A DNA stretch of 64,000 nt from the NCBI GenBank assembly GCA_050486105.1, contig JBJHCR010000001.1, positions 24,531 to 88,530 on the forward strand. The letters are read 5' to 3'. This DNA is from JAEXNA01 sp050486105. GTDB lineage: Bacteria; Vulcanimicrobiota; Xenobia; Xenobiales; JADMJV01. Position numbers and translations under genes: made by a program. This document shows positions 49,374-58,347 of this stretch, piece by piece (position 1 is the first letter of the stretch; the number at the start of each line of letters is the position of its first letter). The notes beneath the pieces are model-generated. The model was not told the origin of the DNA. It ran no database searches and worked only from the letters and a program-made list of their open reading frames with translations.

Positions 49374-50383
49374 AGGGGGGAGAACCTCAAGGCGTCCTTG
49401 CCGATCTCGAGTCTCGATTCGCTGGTTTGGACGTGCTTCTTCAGCAACTTGCAGACTATTTCAAGCAAGATTCAACGAGCTTCCGAGGCCGGATTGACCA
49501 GGCATTGCAAGAGTCTCCTTTGGAAGTGTGGTGCTCAGCTCTAGAGGACTGGCAGAGTAAGGACATCTTGCCGGGCTTGCAGATCGAAACCGACCATCAG
49601 GTCGCTTCCATGTGGACCAGTCCTTTTTTTCAATTGGTCTTGGATCGTGGAGCAGAGTTCACTCCCCCCCCGGGGACCGACCTCTCCCAATTCCTCAGGG
49701 TCCCAATGATCGAAGATCGAGAAGCTCTCGCCGCCGTGCTTCAAAGAGTGACTCAAGATCGTCTAGAAGGGAAATGTTATTGGAAGACGGTTTTTCATTT
49801 GGTTTTCCCCGAGGTCTATTTGGAGCCTTATCTCAAGCACAGATCGAGTCCATTACACGGATGCGATCTGGCTTCGAGTTGGGGGAGAGCTTGCCTGAAT
49901 TTGAGGCACTGGGATCGATATAAAGTTACCGCTTTAGACCTCTCCGAGTCCAGCTTGCAAGTGCTGCGCCAGCAGGCAATCTGCTTTGGGATCGAAGATC
50001 GATTGAGCACCGTTTGTGCTGATCTCCGGGAGATTCCGGTGAGATCCGGCTCATTCGATTTCTTCCTGGCCTTCGACATCTTCGAGCACTTGACGGACGA
50101 AACTCTGCTTGCTGTGATATCCGAGGTCTTGAGAGTTGCCCGTCCGGGGGCGGTACTATATACCGAGATCCCTCTCCACGATTATTTTCCTCCCATCACT
50201 CATCTGCAAGATTTTTCAATTCATCGGGTGTTGGAGATTTTTCAGTCGGTTCGGTCGGAAGGCAAGAGCTTTCGTCCCATTTTTCTCTTACCAGAATTCC
50301 CCATACAACTCACCTTCAGAGTGGATTGGGCGGATTTGTCTCCCCCGGTGGTCTTGCCCCCCTCCGAAACAGCCGAGCAATGA
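49349..50383 (+). CDS. SAM-dependent methyltransferase (class I)
   Basis: A 344-residue protein. The C-terminal half is a methyltransferase: 'CDLASSWGRACLNL' at motif I (unusual, lacking GxGxG), 'VTALDLSESSLQVL' at motif II, 'DRLSTVCADLREIPVRSGSFDFFLAFDIFEHL' at III-IV, and 'LRVARPGAVLYTEIP'. The N-terminal 150 residues are helical and unassigned. It overlaps the phosphatase gene, so both are probably in one operon with the ATP-grasp gene 55 bp downstream. Substrate unknown. Confidence 0.8.
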   Translation: MDRTERAIEGGEPQGVLADLESRFAGLDVLLQQLADYFKQDSTSFRGRIDQALQESPLEVWCSALEDWQSKDILPGLQIETDHQVASMWTSPFFQLVLDRGAEFTPPPGTDLSQFLRVPMIEDREALAAVLQRVTQDRLEGKCYWKTVFHLVFPEVYLEPYLKHRSSPLHGCDLASSWGRACLNLRHWDRYKVTALDLSESSLQVLRQQAICFGIEDRLSTVCADLREIPVRSGSFDFFLAFDIFEHLTDETLLAVISEVLRVARPGAVLYTEIPLHDYFPPITHLQDFSIHRVLEIFQSVRSEGKSFRPIFLLPEFPIQLTFRVDWADLSPPVVLPPSETAEQ

Positions 50384-50438
50384 GATGGTCGCAGGCAACC
50401 CGGAGGAACGAGGGATAGCATAAGGAATCCTCCCTGTT

Positions 50439-51626
50439 ATGGTAACGGTACTCGCCCTGGGCTGCTTCTTTAAGGGTCAGAAGCTGCTGAAAGCATTCAA
50501 GGACCTGGGATGTCGCACGATTCTGGTGGGGACGGCGAGCGTGCTCGACAAGCCGTGGTCGGCAGACGACATCGACGAGAAGTATTTTGTGCCCGATTTC
50601 GATGATGAGCAGACGCTGCTCTATGCCATCAGCTATCTTGCTCAAGACAGAAACATCGATCTCGTGGTGGCCCTTGAAGAGTATTCCATCGGCAAGGCAG
50701 CTCTAGTGTCGGCTCATTTAGGGTGTCCGTCCATCACCGAAGGTTTGGCTCGAAGAGTCCGCGACAAATACACCATGCGGACCCTGGCCGAAAGAAGCGG
50801 GATCCCGGTGCCCGCCTATGCGTCCTTCGTCAATCGCCAACAGTTGGGGCGCTTCTTAGACTCGGTGACCGGACCTTGGTTGGTCAAGCCTCGTTCAGCC
50901 GGGGGTTCGGTTCGAATTCGAAAGCTGCAGCATACAGATGAGGTTTGGAGGGTTTACGAAGAGTTGGGGGACCAACGGTCTTTTCATCTGATCGAGCAGT
51001 ACCTCCAAGGAGACGTGTACCATGTGGATTCTGTCGTCTGTGATGGAGAGCCGCTGGTTTCGGTATGCGGTCGATATGGCACCCCTCCCTACAATGTTTG
51101 GCATGGAGGGGGAGTTTTCACCTCTCGAACTTTGGGTTCCGAGGACCCCTTGAGGGCGAAGCTCGAGGGTCTCAATCGCCAGGTTCTCTCCACCATCGGG
51201 GTTCAAACTTCGGTGGCCCACGTGGAGTTCATCTGTCATCAAAGTCAACCTTACTTTCTGGAGATCGGGGCACGCGTCCCCGGTTCCCATTTGGACCTAT
51301 TGACCACCGGAGCGACTGGACTCAATCTGTATCACGAGTCGGCTCGACTGGAGCTTCATCGGTTGGGTGCTCACCATTATACCTTGCCCAGGATCGACGA
51401 GGCGCAGGCCGGCATGATCATCACCTTGAGCTGTCAACAGCGCCCAGATCTGAGTTTTGCCGACGATTGTCCAGAAGTGATCTGGCGTCTTGGTGAAGAT
51501 TATCACGCGGGATTGGTCTTCAGGGCCCGAGAATCTCGGAAGGTCGAGACTTTGATGGATAGGTTTTTCCACCGCATCCAGACGGACCTCCTGGCCGTTC
51601 TGCCCCCCTCAGAACAGCCGGCTTAG
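50439..51626 (+). CDS. ATP-grasp ligase
   Basis: A 395-residue enzyme of the ATP-grasp superfamily, which couples a carboxylate to an amine or thiol through an acyl phosphate. It has an N-terminal Rossmann-like segment ('VLALGCFFKGQKLLKAFKDLGCRTILV'), 'VRDKYTMRTLAERSGIPVPAY', the ATP-binding lysine in 'PWLVKPRSAGGSVRI' and the metal-binding 'YFLEIGARVPGSHLDLL'. Closest in layout to the carbamoyl-phosphate-synthase-like ligases such as BacD-type dipeptide ligases. With a phosphatase and a methyltransferase upstream, a small biosynthetic function is possible; substrate unknown. Confidence 0.85.
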   Translation: MVTVLALGCFFKGQKLLKAFKDLGCRTILVGTASVLDKPWSADDIDEKYFVPDFDDEQTLLYAISYLAQDRNIDLVVALEEYSIGKAALVSAHLGCPSITEGLARRVRDKYTMRTLAERSGIPVPAYASFVNRQQLGRFLDSVTGPWLVKPRSAGGSVRIRKLQHTDEVWRVYEELGDQRSFHLIEQYLQGDVYHVDSVVCDGEPLVSVCGRYGTPPYNVWHGGGVFTSRTLGSEDPLRAKLEGLNRQVLSTIGVQTSVAHVEFICHQSQPYFLEIGARVPGSHLDLLTTGATGLNLYHESARLELHRLGAHHYTLPRIDEAQAGMIITLSCQQRPDLSFADDCPEVIWRLGEDYHAGLVFRARESRKVETLMDRFFHRIQTDLLAVLPPSEQPA

Positions 51627-51668
51627 CGCTGCTAGAAGATCTTTTGAGAGAGCAGCGAATGGAAAGGT

Positions 51669-52118
51669 ATGTCAGCATCACCGGAAACTCAAGCCAATCG
51701 AATAGAGCAGTATCTCGATTTCATGCTCTGCATTTTGCGAGCAGACGGAGTGGTCGATCCCGATGAGAAAAGGCATCTGTTGAGCCTGATGGTTTCTGGC
51801 TTGAAGCTTGAGTCAAGCTTGGTGGATAAGTACACCCGGGAATTGGACCGAGAAGACTGGGGCGAGGCAACCGACGCCGAACTCCGCGCCATAGGTGAGG
51901 GGTTGGATGCAAGTTCTTTGGCTCATTTGGTGCGGGACGGTTACGGCATGGCAGCCTCAGACGGAGAAATTCACGAGACCGAGATCCGGGTTATCCAACG
52001 ATTCTTAGTGGCCTGTGGCATACCGGGAGATCGGCTTCCCGATATCGATCTCTGGGCTCGCAGAAGCTTGGCCCTAGCCCACCAAGGAACCGTCCTCCTC
52101 AGTCGCCCATCCGCCTGA
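51669..52118 (+). CDS. TerB-like protein
   Basis: A 149-residue all-helical protein with the TerB repeat pattern: 'ADGVVDPDEKRHLLSLM' and 'ASDGEIHETEIRVIQRFL', two acidic metal-like loops about 68 residues apart. TerB-type domains occur in tellurite/stress clusters and in membrane-associated proteins of unknown role. It follows the ATP-grasp gene by 42 bp with a normal ATG. Confidence 0.8.
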   Translation: MSASPETQANRIEQYLDFMLCILRADGVVDPDEKRHLLSLMVSGLKLESSLVDKYTRELDREDWGEATDAELRAIGEGLDASSLAHLVRDGYGMAASDGEIHETEIRVIQRFLVACGIPGDRLPDIDLWARRSLALAHQGTVLLSRPSA

Positions 52119-52607
52119 AGTAGAAACCCCCAGCATTCCCATCGCCTGAGGACTGAAAGAGATCTGATCCTCGACTCCTTCTATCGCTTCGGCAAAGCGG
52201 TAGGTACCACCGGAGATGGCGTCCATCTCAAAGGACGCTATAGAGAAAGCTGAGAGAGAGTTAAACGCGTGCTGGTTCATTCCGAAAGCAACTTCGAGGA
52301 GAGTTGTGGTAAACCTGGTTGAAGCCTTCCTTCAGGCTCAGCAGGTTCAGAGGTCTGCAGCAGGTGCAGAGAAGAATTTGCACCTTTGTAGCTCTCCAAA
52401 TCCGATGATCAAGGAACCGCTCAGGGACTCACTCGGCCACGTTAAACGATAGTCCTGGGACCGAAGGAACCGTCCTTCCGGAAGGCTACAGTAGGTATCC
52501 ACTCTTGGCAGGGGTACCGGAGACCCAGGCGGGATTCGTAGACAGAGCACGGTTCGAAATGGAAACGTTTTGGAAGCCTGTCATCAAAGGTTGTGGAGTG
52601 AGCAGTT
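52119..52607. other. Intergenic stretch without a gene I can support
   Basis: Two weak readings exist: 52216-52452 plus ('DAIEKAERELNACWF') and 52074-52280 minus ('GGTYRFAEAIEGVEDQ'). Neither has a ribosome site or a recognisable family, and they overlap. A short complementary pair (GAAGGAACCGTCCTTC) lies near 52462. It may contain gene remains. Confidence 0.5.
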
Positions 52608-53084
52608 TTGAACAATCCCATGATGCACAGGGTTGGATTTGGAATCTCTTTAGCTCTTTGCCTTCTTCTTGGGTGTCAAGTTCTCGAAGTAGAGCAGGAC
52701 CAACCAAGAGAAGCTCAACAGCCTGAAACACAAGCTGTTGCAACTACAGAAACTGTGAAACATGGAGGGCTAGAAATCTCCGAAGCCCGGCAAGAAAAGA
52801 GAAAAGAACTCTATCTGATAAATTGTTCCAATTGCCACGGAGATGATGCTAAAGGGCATCCCGAGCCAGGGCATGCTTTCCCCCCAATTCCAGGTCCTTT
52901 GCTCTCATTGTCGGACAAATATTCCCAAGATGAAGTCCAAGACATTGTCACCAACGGGATCCCACACACTGGGATGTATGCCTTTGGCGAATATTTGAGT
53001 GAAGAAGAAATCGCAGAGATTATTGATTATCTTTGGACACTTGACTTGCCTTCCGAGCAGAAGTCGCAAACAGAACGTGAATGA
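52608..53084 (+). CDS. Lipoprotein c-type cytochrome
   Basis: A 158-residue mono-haem cytochrome c. The N-terminus has a lipoprotein signal with 'LCLLLGC' (Cys23 as the lipidated residue). The haem site is 'CSNCH' (residues 73-77, CxxCH) and the probable axial Met is in 'IPHTGMYAF'; 'EEEIAEIIDYLWTL' is the usual C-terminal helix. TTG 52608 has GTGGAGTGAG at good spacing; ATG 52620 would also work. Anchored in the envelope facing the periplasm, it would carry electrons; no partner oxidase is nearby. Confidence 0.88.
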   Translation: MNNPMMHRVGFGISLALCLLLGCQVLEVEQDQPREAQQPETQAVATTETVKHGGLEISEARQEKRKELYLINCSNCHGDDAKGHPEPGHAFPPIPGPLLSLSDKYSQDEVQDIVTNGIPHTGMYAFGEYLSEEEIAEIIDYLWTLDLPSEQKSQTERE

Positions 53085-53176
53085 GGAGGCATTCAACTCC
53101 TGCTTAAAGGACTCGAACGCGACATACCCCGTCCCCCGTTCCTAACTCCGGCCAACTGCCGAAGTTCTCGCGGCCG

Positions 53177-53725
53177 CTACCGAAAAACTCTCCCCAGATC
53201 GAGCACAAAGCCGGGCAGGAGCAAGGTCTCGATGGTTTCCGGGTGCTCGACCCTCTTTTCCTGATAGCCCTGGTCCTCCCAGGTTAGCAAGTGCAGCCGC
53301 TCTTTGTCGGGATCGATAATCCAGTACTCAGGCACCTTGAAGCGGTGGTAGAGGTGTCGTTTGTAGACCAGGTCTCGGGAGCTGGTACCAGGGCTTAGGA
53401 TCTCGATGACCAGATCGGGGGCCCCGCGCAAACCTTCGTGGGCGATACGGGAACGGTGCTCCTGGAGAATGAGCACTATATCAGGCTGAACCACGTTGTG
53501 ATTATCAAAAATGACATCGAAAGGGGCATGATAGAGCACGGCGACAGGCGTCTGCTCCAGATACTTTCTCAGCTCAAATTCGATGTTCCCACTGTATCTC
53601 TGGTGCTTCTCATTTGGCGCTGGTGTCACTAAGAGCTCCCCCTCGATAAGTTCCCGCCGGTCTCCCTCGGGCAACAAACAGTAGTGCTCATAAGTGAACT
53701 TCTCGTGGGGAGCCAAGCCAAACAT
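53177..53725 (-). CDS. Uma2 family endonuclease
   Basis: A 182-residue Uma2 protein: 'TYEHYCLLPEGDRRELIEGEL', 'VVQPDIVLIL', 'LVIEILSPGTSSRD' and 'PEYWIIDPDKERL'. It is a different subtype from the two at 14200 and 35155 (short N-terminus, RDLVYKRHLYHRF). Convergent with the cytochrome gene. Target unknown. Confidence 0.88.
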   Translation of the reverse strand: MFGLAPHEKFTYEHYCLLPEGDRRELIEGELLVTPAPNEKHQRYSGNIEFELRKYLEQTPVAVLYHAPFDVIFDNHNVVQPDIVLILQEHRSRIAHEGLRGAPDLVIEILSPGTSSRDLVYKRHLYHRFKVPEYWIIDPDKERLHLLTWEDQGYQEKRVEHPETIETLLLPGFVLDLGRVFR

Positions 53726-53859
53726 GCCTCGATTATAACACAGTTGTCAGGTGGTAAAAGACAAAAAGAATTCGTTAAGCAGCACTTCTGATCTTTGCAT
53801 CAAGAGTAGCTCATGAGGTAGATTTGCTCTAGTCGCAGAAAAAAGACTAAACTAGTCCT

Positions 53860-54153
53860 ATGGAAAAAGTCACTTCAGTCAGCAAGCTGAAAGCCTCTTT
53901 GAGCGCCTACCTCGAACTGGTGAAGGCTGGGGAAGAGATCATTGTCACCGACCGCGGTAAACCGGTCGCCAGGGTTGTCCCGATGACTGAAGGATATGGG
54001 AGTGAATCCGATTTGGGACTTCTTGTCAGAGAAGGTGTGCTTCGTCCGGGAAATGGTCAAAGTCTGATAAAAGTCCTTCCCGATATGCCACTAGCCACGA
54101 GCGAGTCCTCGATCGTGGAAGCTCTTCTTGAAGAGCGCGAAAGCGGATGGTAG
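53860..54153 (+). CDS. Phd/YefM family antitoxin
   Basis: A 97-residue antitoxin. 'VTSVSKLKASLSAYLELVKAGEEIIVTDRGKPVARVVP' is the Phd/YefM N-terminal domain that binds DNA and dimerises; the C-terminal third would neutralise the toxin. The toxin ATG lies inside its last codons (7-bp overlap). Confidence 0.88.
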   Translation: MEKVTSVSKLKASLSAYLELVKAGEEIIVTDRGKPVARVVPMTEGYGSESDLGLLVREGVLRPGNGQSLIKVLPDMPLATSESSIVEALLEERESGW

Positions 54154-54572
54154 GCTTCTGGGACAGCTCGGCTTTGCTCCCACTTCTGGTTAAAGAACCG
54201 ACCAGCGAGCAGGTCATAGAGATTCTCGTTTCTCAAAAAAATATCATTGTATGGTGGGCCAGCTTGGTAGAGTGCCAATCTGCAATGCAAAGAAGACTTC
54301 GAGAAGGAAGTCTGGAGCTTTCCCAATGGCAACAAGCACGACTTACCCTCGATGCACTCTGGGCAGCGGCCAACGAGATTACCCCTTCAGAGTCTGTTCG
54401 CCGTCTCTCGATCAGGCTACTTTGCGGTCATCCCCTACGTGCAGCCGATGCTCTACAGCTAGCTGCAGCTCTTGTTTGGTGCAGAGAAACGCCAGGTGGT
54501 AACGCCTTTGTCTGCCTCGATAGCCGGTTGCGAACAGCGGCCCTCATCGAAGGTTTCACTGTCCTTCCGTGA
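54147..54572 (+). CDS. PIN-domain toxin
   Basis: A 141-residue PIN RNase: 'GFWDSSALLPLLVKE' with the first Asp, 'ASLVECQSAMQRR' with a conserved Glu, 'HPLRAADALQLAAAL' with the third acidic site, and 'FVCLDSRLRTAALIEGF'. This matches the Phd-associated PIN branch and is complete, unlike the relic at 32150. Confidence 0.88.
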   Translation: MVGFWDSSALLPLLVKEPTSEQVIEILVSQKNIIVWWASLVECQSAMQRRLREGSLELSQWQQARLTLDALWAAANEITPSESVRRLSIRLLCGHPLRAADALQLAAALVWCRETPGGNAFVCLDSRLRTAALIEGFTVLP

Positions 54573-54629
54573 GTCTGCGTATCTTACGCGTGGAGGGTTC
54601 TGGGGCTTTCCGGGGTAGCCAAAAGCCCC

Positions 54630-55766
54630 TCATCCTTCGATGAGCTCGAGATTGGCGCGAGGTAAGGTGAAATGTTCACCGGTCGGCAGCTCCACTTTAG
54701 CCACTCGGACCTTCGCTCCCGAGGGGATGACTACCGGCTGCACCGGCAACTCGACGACCTTGGCCAGGCAGCCGAAGTGAGGCTCTCGGATCAAGCGCAC
54801 GGGGACCCCTAGGGCCAACTCCAAATCCGGAGGTTCTTGGGAAGTCTTTTCCCAGTCTCCAGCCACGTCGGTGACGATGATCTCCGGGCGGATCACCCCG
54901 GCCCGAATCTGAGTTGCCCCGGACACCGAGGCGCGCTTCCCTTCCCGCTGTCCTAACAGTTCGAAGGTCTTGGCAGCGATGGGAAGAGGTCCAAAGCCCT
55001 CGGTGATGACCACTGTGACTCCCAGGCGCTCGGAACCGGTGATGGCCACCCCCAAGTCGTAGCCCAAAAGGTCGCGCACATCGGCGTCGTCGATGCCGCC
55101 GGCGATCAGGCAGGCCACCCCAAACTTGGCGGCTTGTCGAACCATCTCCGAACTGGCGATCTTTCCAATCACCAACACCCTGCCCTGGTGCCTAGCCTGG
55201 AGTTCCGAGGCGGTGACCACCTGATCCGGGTTTTCCACCAGAAGCTCGATCTCGCCTGAGGCTTCCCCGCCCAGGCCAAAGATGCCCTGAATCAAAGAGC
55301 CGAAGGTCTTGATGCGCACTCCCTGACCCTCTTCCACCACCTCTACCACCCCGTCCACATAGGCGTTCAGAGAGATCGGCTGAGGCGGGGCCCGAAGGAT
55401 CACTTGGCCGGTTACCGAGGAGACAGACTCAAGGGTTCCGGTCACCGGCGATCTATAAGGAGCCTTGAACCATCCGAAGAACCCTTTGGAGTAGGCCAAG
55501 ACTTCATCCTTGACAATGGAGTATCCGGCCTTCTTGAACAACCTGGAGGCCACTTCTGAGGGGTCCAAGGACAGTTTGTTGGCCAGATTCACCATCTCCA
55601 CCCGTCCCGGGAGGTCGGTGCGGGCCACTTCCTGATCCCAGCTCACTTTCTGACCCTCCTGCACCAGCACTTCCCCTTGAATGGGCAGTCGCCGCTCAAA
55701 GTGGAGGAGCGCCCCGGGGGTGACTTTTAGACCTGGAGTGTAGGAGCCCACGTTTTTAGCTGCCAC
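54630..55766 (-). CDS. Unknown protein with lipoyl/RnfC-like and KOW-like segments, last gene of the MutL operon
   Basis: A 378-residue soluble protein. Residues about 15-70 have hammerhead/lipoyl-like pattern ('VLVQEGQKVSWDQEVARTDLPGRVEMV'), repeated at about 105-140 ('YRSPVTGTLESVSSVTGQVIL'). The centre contains a Gly-rich alpha/beta region ('ACLIAGGIDDADVRDLLG', 'GVAITGSERLGVTVVITEGFG'), and the C-terminus ends like a KOW fold ('GAKVRVAKVELPTGEHFTLPRANLELIE'). I know it only as a conserved neighbour of MutL-type ATPases; function unknown. It overlaps the ATPase gene by 11 bp. Confidence 0.72.
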   Translation of the reverse strand: MAAKNVGSYTPGLKVTPGALLHFERRLPIQGEVLVQEGQKVSWDQEVARTDLPGRVEMVNLANKLSLDPSEVASRLFKKAGYSIVKDEVLAYSKGFFGWFKAPYRSPVTGTLESVSSVTGQVILRAPPQPISLNAYVDGVVEVVEEGQGVRIKTFGSLIQGIFGLGGEASGEIELLVENPDQVVTASELQARHQGRVLVIGKIASSEMVRQAAKFGVACLIAGGIDDADVRDLLGYDLGVAITGSERLGVTVVITEGFGPLPIAAKTFELLGQREGKRASVSGATQIRAGVIRPEIIVTDVAGDWEKTSQEPPDLELALGVPVRLIREPHFGCLAKVVELPVQPVVIPSGAKVRVAKVELPTGEHFTLPRANLELIEG

Positions 55767-57603
55767 CCTTCTTCAGGGTTTCCAAGTTCAGGTCGGGATA
55801 GACCTCCAAGGCCCCGTTCCAGGCGGCCAGGTTCTGCAAGCGGACACTTTCTGCCATGCTCGTTAGGGGATTCTCGAAGCTGAAGGGCCGTCGCCCCCGG
55901 CCATCGAGGATCAGACCCACCTGACCTCCGTTGAGCTCGACTTCCCGGGGCTTGCCTTTTCCGGCCCCCATATCCCAGCCCTTGGCCGGCTGCAGATGGG
56001 CCTCCAGTGGACCCTGCTCCTTGGTGCGAGGGATCACCTTCATTTCCCCATAGTGCAACTCCACGGTCTGCTGCTGGTAACGCAGGTCCAGAATTTTCTG
56101 CCCAGGCTTCCCCCGCCCCACTGGGGCGATGCAATCGCCCAGATAGATCAAGCAGTCCCGCTCGAAGACCTCGGTGGCCGCCTCGGGGTGCACCCCGGCC
56201 AAGACGCCCAGTTGGGGCATCATAAAGATGCTGTCCACCGTCAGGGCGGTGACCCCCTCGGGCAGGAAGGCGTCGATCAGCATCATGGCGGTCTGATTTC
56301 GGCGGGGGGCGTGGGAGAGGACCCCCCCAGAGCCGATGATCATGTCGATGGAGCCCATGTCGATCAGGGTGTCAGTGCTGCTGTCCCCGAGGCCGAAGAG
56401 AGCCGTGAGGTCCGAGCCTCGCTGCACCCCTTTCAAACCCGTCACCAGGGATTTGTGCTGCTCGAAGGACATGCGTAAGGCTTCCCGGGCCATGGCCTGC
56501 TCCAAGATCAATTCTTCTAACAAATAAGGGATGGAGGTGGGGCGGATCATTTTGTTCTTGATGCGATTGCGGAGTTCGCGCTCATCCATGGCGAAAGGCA
56601 CCCAGCGCATGACTTTAGCGTGGCCGGCCTGGGCATAGACGTTGGAAAAGGAATAGCTCATGCCGTAGTTGGCCGAAACGGTGCGATTGAAGGTGCCGTC
56701 CAGCACGGAAAAAACGTCGGTGGTGGCCCCTCCGATGTCGGCCCCGACAATGGAGATTCCGTCCCGTCGGGCGATGGTCTCCATGATGGAGCCCACTGCC
56801 GCCGGGGTGGGCATGATCTCTTCATCCACCATGGCCATCAAGTTCGGATACCCAGGAGCGTGGGCCATAACGTGTTCGAGGAACTGCTCTTGGATCTTCA
56901 GGCGGCTGGGCTGCAGGTTTTCTTGCTCCATGCTCGGTCTCAAGTTGTCCACGATCTCGAGCGCCATCTTCTGCTCCAGAGCCTCTCTCACCGCCGGTCG
57001 ACCATCAGTGTTGCCGGCGAAAATCACCGGTAAGGAATAACTTAATCCCAATCTCGGTCGAGGGTCGGCGGCCCCTACGATCTGAGCCAACTCGGCCACG
57101 TGCTTGACGGTGCCACCGTCCACTCCGCCGGCCAGCAGGATCATATCCGGACGCAGTTGCCGGATCAGCTCGATCTTTTCGTGGGGTAAGCGGCCATCGT
57201 TCACCGCCAGCACATCCATGACGATGGCCCCGGCCCCCAGGGCTGCTTTTTCGGCGGATTTAGCGGTCATTTCCCGCACTACTCCGCCCACCACCATCTG
57301 CAGTCCCCCGCCTGCCGATGAAGTGGACAGATAGATGTCCACCCCCTCGTTCTTCTCGGCATCAAAGGGACGGATCAGCCGATTCTCCCCATCGAGCAGG
57401 GGCCGCCCGATGAGTTCAGAGACCTCCCTGACGGCGTTCAGCACTCCCTGAGTGACGTCTTCTGCCGGAGCCTCCACGGTGGTGGGAGCCTCTCCTCGCA
57501 CGGCCAGACGATAGCCCTCGGGAGTCCACTCGATGAGCACGCATTTGGTGGTAGTGCTGCCGCAGTCGGTGGCCAGAATGGACCGGATATTGGGAGGGGT
57601 CAC
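55756..57603 (-). CDS. MutL/GlmL-like ASKHA ATPase
   Basis: A 615-residue protein of the glutamate-mutase-L (MutL/GlmL) family, actin/Hsp70-fold ATPases. Phosphate-1 loop 'DCGSTTTKCVLIE' (from about residue 13), phosphate-2 loop 'VGADIGGATTDVF' (about 286) and adenosine motif 'IGSGGVLSHAPR' (about 424) are present. GTG 57603 is chosen because GGAGGAGC lies just upstream and the family sequence begins there; the open frame extends 101 codons further without homology. In Clostridium the homologue accompanies B12-dependent glutamate mutase, probably as a reactivase, but no mutase subunit is in this window and the neighbours are membrane proteins. It overlaps both flanking genes. Confidence 0.88.
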   Translation of the reverse strand: MTPPNIRSILATDCGSTTTKCVLIEWTPEGYRLAVRGEAPTTVEAPAEDVTQGVLNAVREVSELIGRPLLDGENRLIRPFDAEKNEGVDIYLSTSSAGGGLQMVVGGVVREMTAKSAEKAALGAGAIVMDVLAVNDGRLPHEKIELIRQLRPDMILLAGGVDGGTVKHVAELAQIVGAADPRPRLGLSYSLPVIFAGNTDGRPAVREALEQKMALEIVDNLRPSMEQENLQPSRLKIQEQFLEHVMAHAPGYPNLMAMVDEEIMPTPAAVGSIMETIARRDGISIVGADIGGATTDVFSVLDGTFNRTVSANYGMSYSFSNVYAQAGHAKVMRWVPFAMDERELRNRIKNKMIRPTSIPYLLEELILEQAMAREALRMSFEQHKSLVTGLKGVQRGSDLTALFGLGDSSTDTLIDMGSIDMIIGSGGVLSHAPRRNQTAMMLIDAFLPEGVTALTVDSIFMMPQLGVLAGVHPEAATEVFERDCLIYLGDCIAPVGRGKPGQKILDLRYQQQTVELHYGEMKVIPRTKEQGPLEAHLQPAKGWDMGAGKGKPREVELNGGQVGLILDGRGRRPFSFENPLTSMAESVRLQNLAAWNGALEVYPDLNLETLKKGGS

Positions 57604-57920
57604 GCTTGCTCCTCCCCATTGAGAGCCTGCTTTTGAAGGCCCGGGGGGCTTGCCTCCAAGTGCCGTTCCACTTCCAGGATCAGATCTTCCATTCGAGAGC
57701 GCTCTTCGAAGAGGTGCAACAACTGGCCGAAGAGGTGGCCGTAGCCGCAGATGTTGGCCAGGGGAGAGGTGGCGATCAGGGTTTGCTGGGTGACCACAGA
57801 AAACGGCTTCATGCTTTCCAAGAGGAAGATGGCTGGAATACCCAATCCACGGCGCACCAGGTCCTGAGCCACGGCCTCGGGAGCCAGGGTGGTCTGCTTG
57901 GGCCAAAAGGAAAAACTCAT
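57600..57920 (-). CDS. Small unknown protein in the MutL operon
   Basis: A 106-residue protein from ATG 57920, overlapping the upstream gene by 4 bp (ATGA) and the ATPase GTG by 4 bp. It looks helical ('PEAVAQDLVRRGLGIPAIFLLESMKP') and has a Gly/Tyr-rich centre ('ANICGYGHLFGQLLHLFEER') and a polar tail. The frame is open further upstream, but that part only shadows the next gene. No family is recognised. Confidence 0.7.
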   Translation of the reverse strand: MSFSFWPKQTTLAPEAVAQDLVRRGLGIPAIFLLESMKPFSVVTQQTLIATSPLANICGYGHLFGQLLHLFEERSRMEDLILEVERHLEASPPGLQKQALNGEEQA

Positions 57921-58345
57921 TTCGATCTCCTCAGCAGGCCCTGAGCCTCGCAGCGCTCCATGGCCGCCACCATTTGTTCTCGAGTCAAGGCTAGAAAGAC
58001 CCCTCGCTGGCCCTCGGTGCTCCGCTTCTGCAGATAGGGAGACAAGAACAGCCCGTTGCGATCCACCTGGTAAGCGCGAAAACGACTCCAGGGATACCTG
58101 GCCAGCGGTTTCATTGGCCCCCGCACCGTGATGCCCTCGGCGTCGAAGACGGTCACCGTGGGCAGAAAAATGTCCCGTAGGGAAAAGAGCAGAACAGCAA
58201 AGAGCATCAAGGCCGTGAGGGGCTCCAGCCACTGCCATAGGGCCTGCAGCAAGATCCCCAGCCCGAAGGCCAAAACCAGACCCGCCTTGGGACGATCCAT
58301 GGCCGGCTGAAGCGCGAACTCGAGAGGCGCATTCTTCTCCATCAT
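57917..58345 (-). CDS. Two-helix membrane protein with PH-like domain
   Basis: A 142-residue protein: two adjacent membrane helices (about residues 22-38 and 42-60) and a C-terminal domain of bacterial PH type ('TVTVFDAEGITVRGPMKPLARYPWSRFRAYQVDRNGLFLSP'), ending in a basic tail. The arrangement resembles YdbT/DUF304-like membrane proteins. Its ATG is coupled to the previous gene with a 2-bp gap. Confidence 0.72.
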   Translation of the reverse strand: MMEKNAPLEFALQPAMDRPKAGLVLAFGLGILLQALWQWLEPLTALMLFAVLLFSLRDIFLPTVTVFDAEGITVRGPMKPLARYPWSRFRAYQVDRNGLFLSPYLQKRSTEGQRGVFLALTREQMVAAMERCEAQGLLRRSK

Positions 58346-58347
58346 CC

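Noticed and set aside
52074..52452. Two overlapping short open frames after the TerB gene
   Set aside because: Neither has an initiation signal or family resemblance; kept only as an unresolved interval.
57604..57906. 101-codon upstream extension of the MutL-like ATPase
   Set aside because: It lies wholly over the preceding small gene in another frame and lacks family similarity; GTG 57603 has a good ribosome site.
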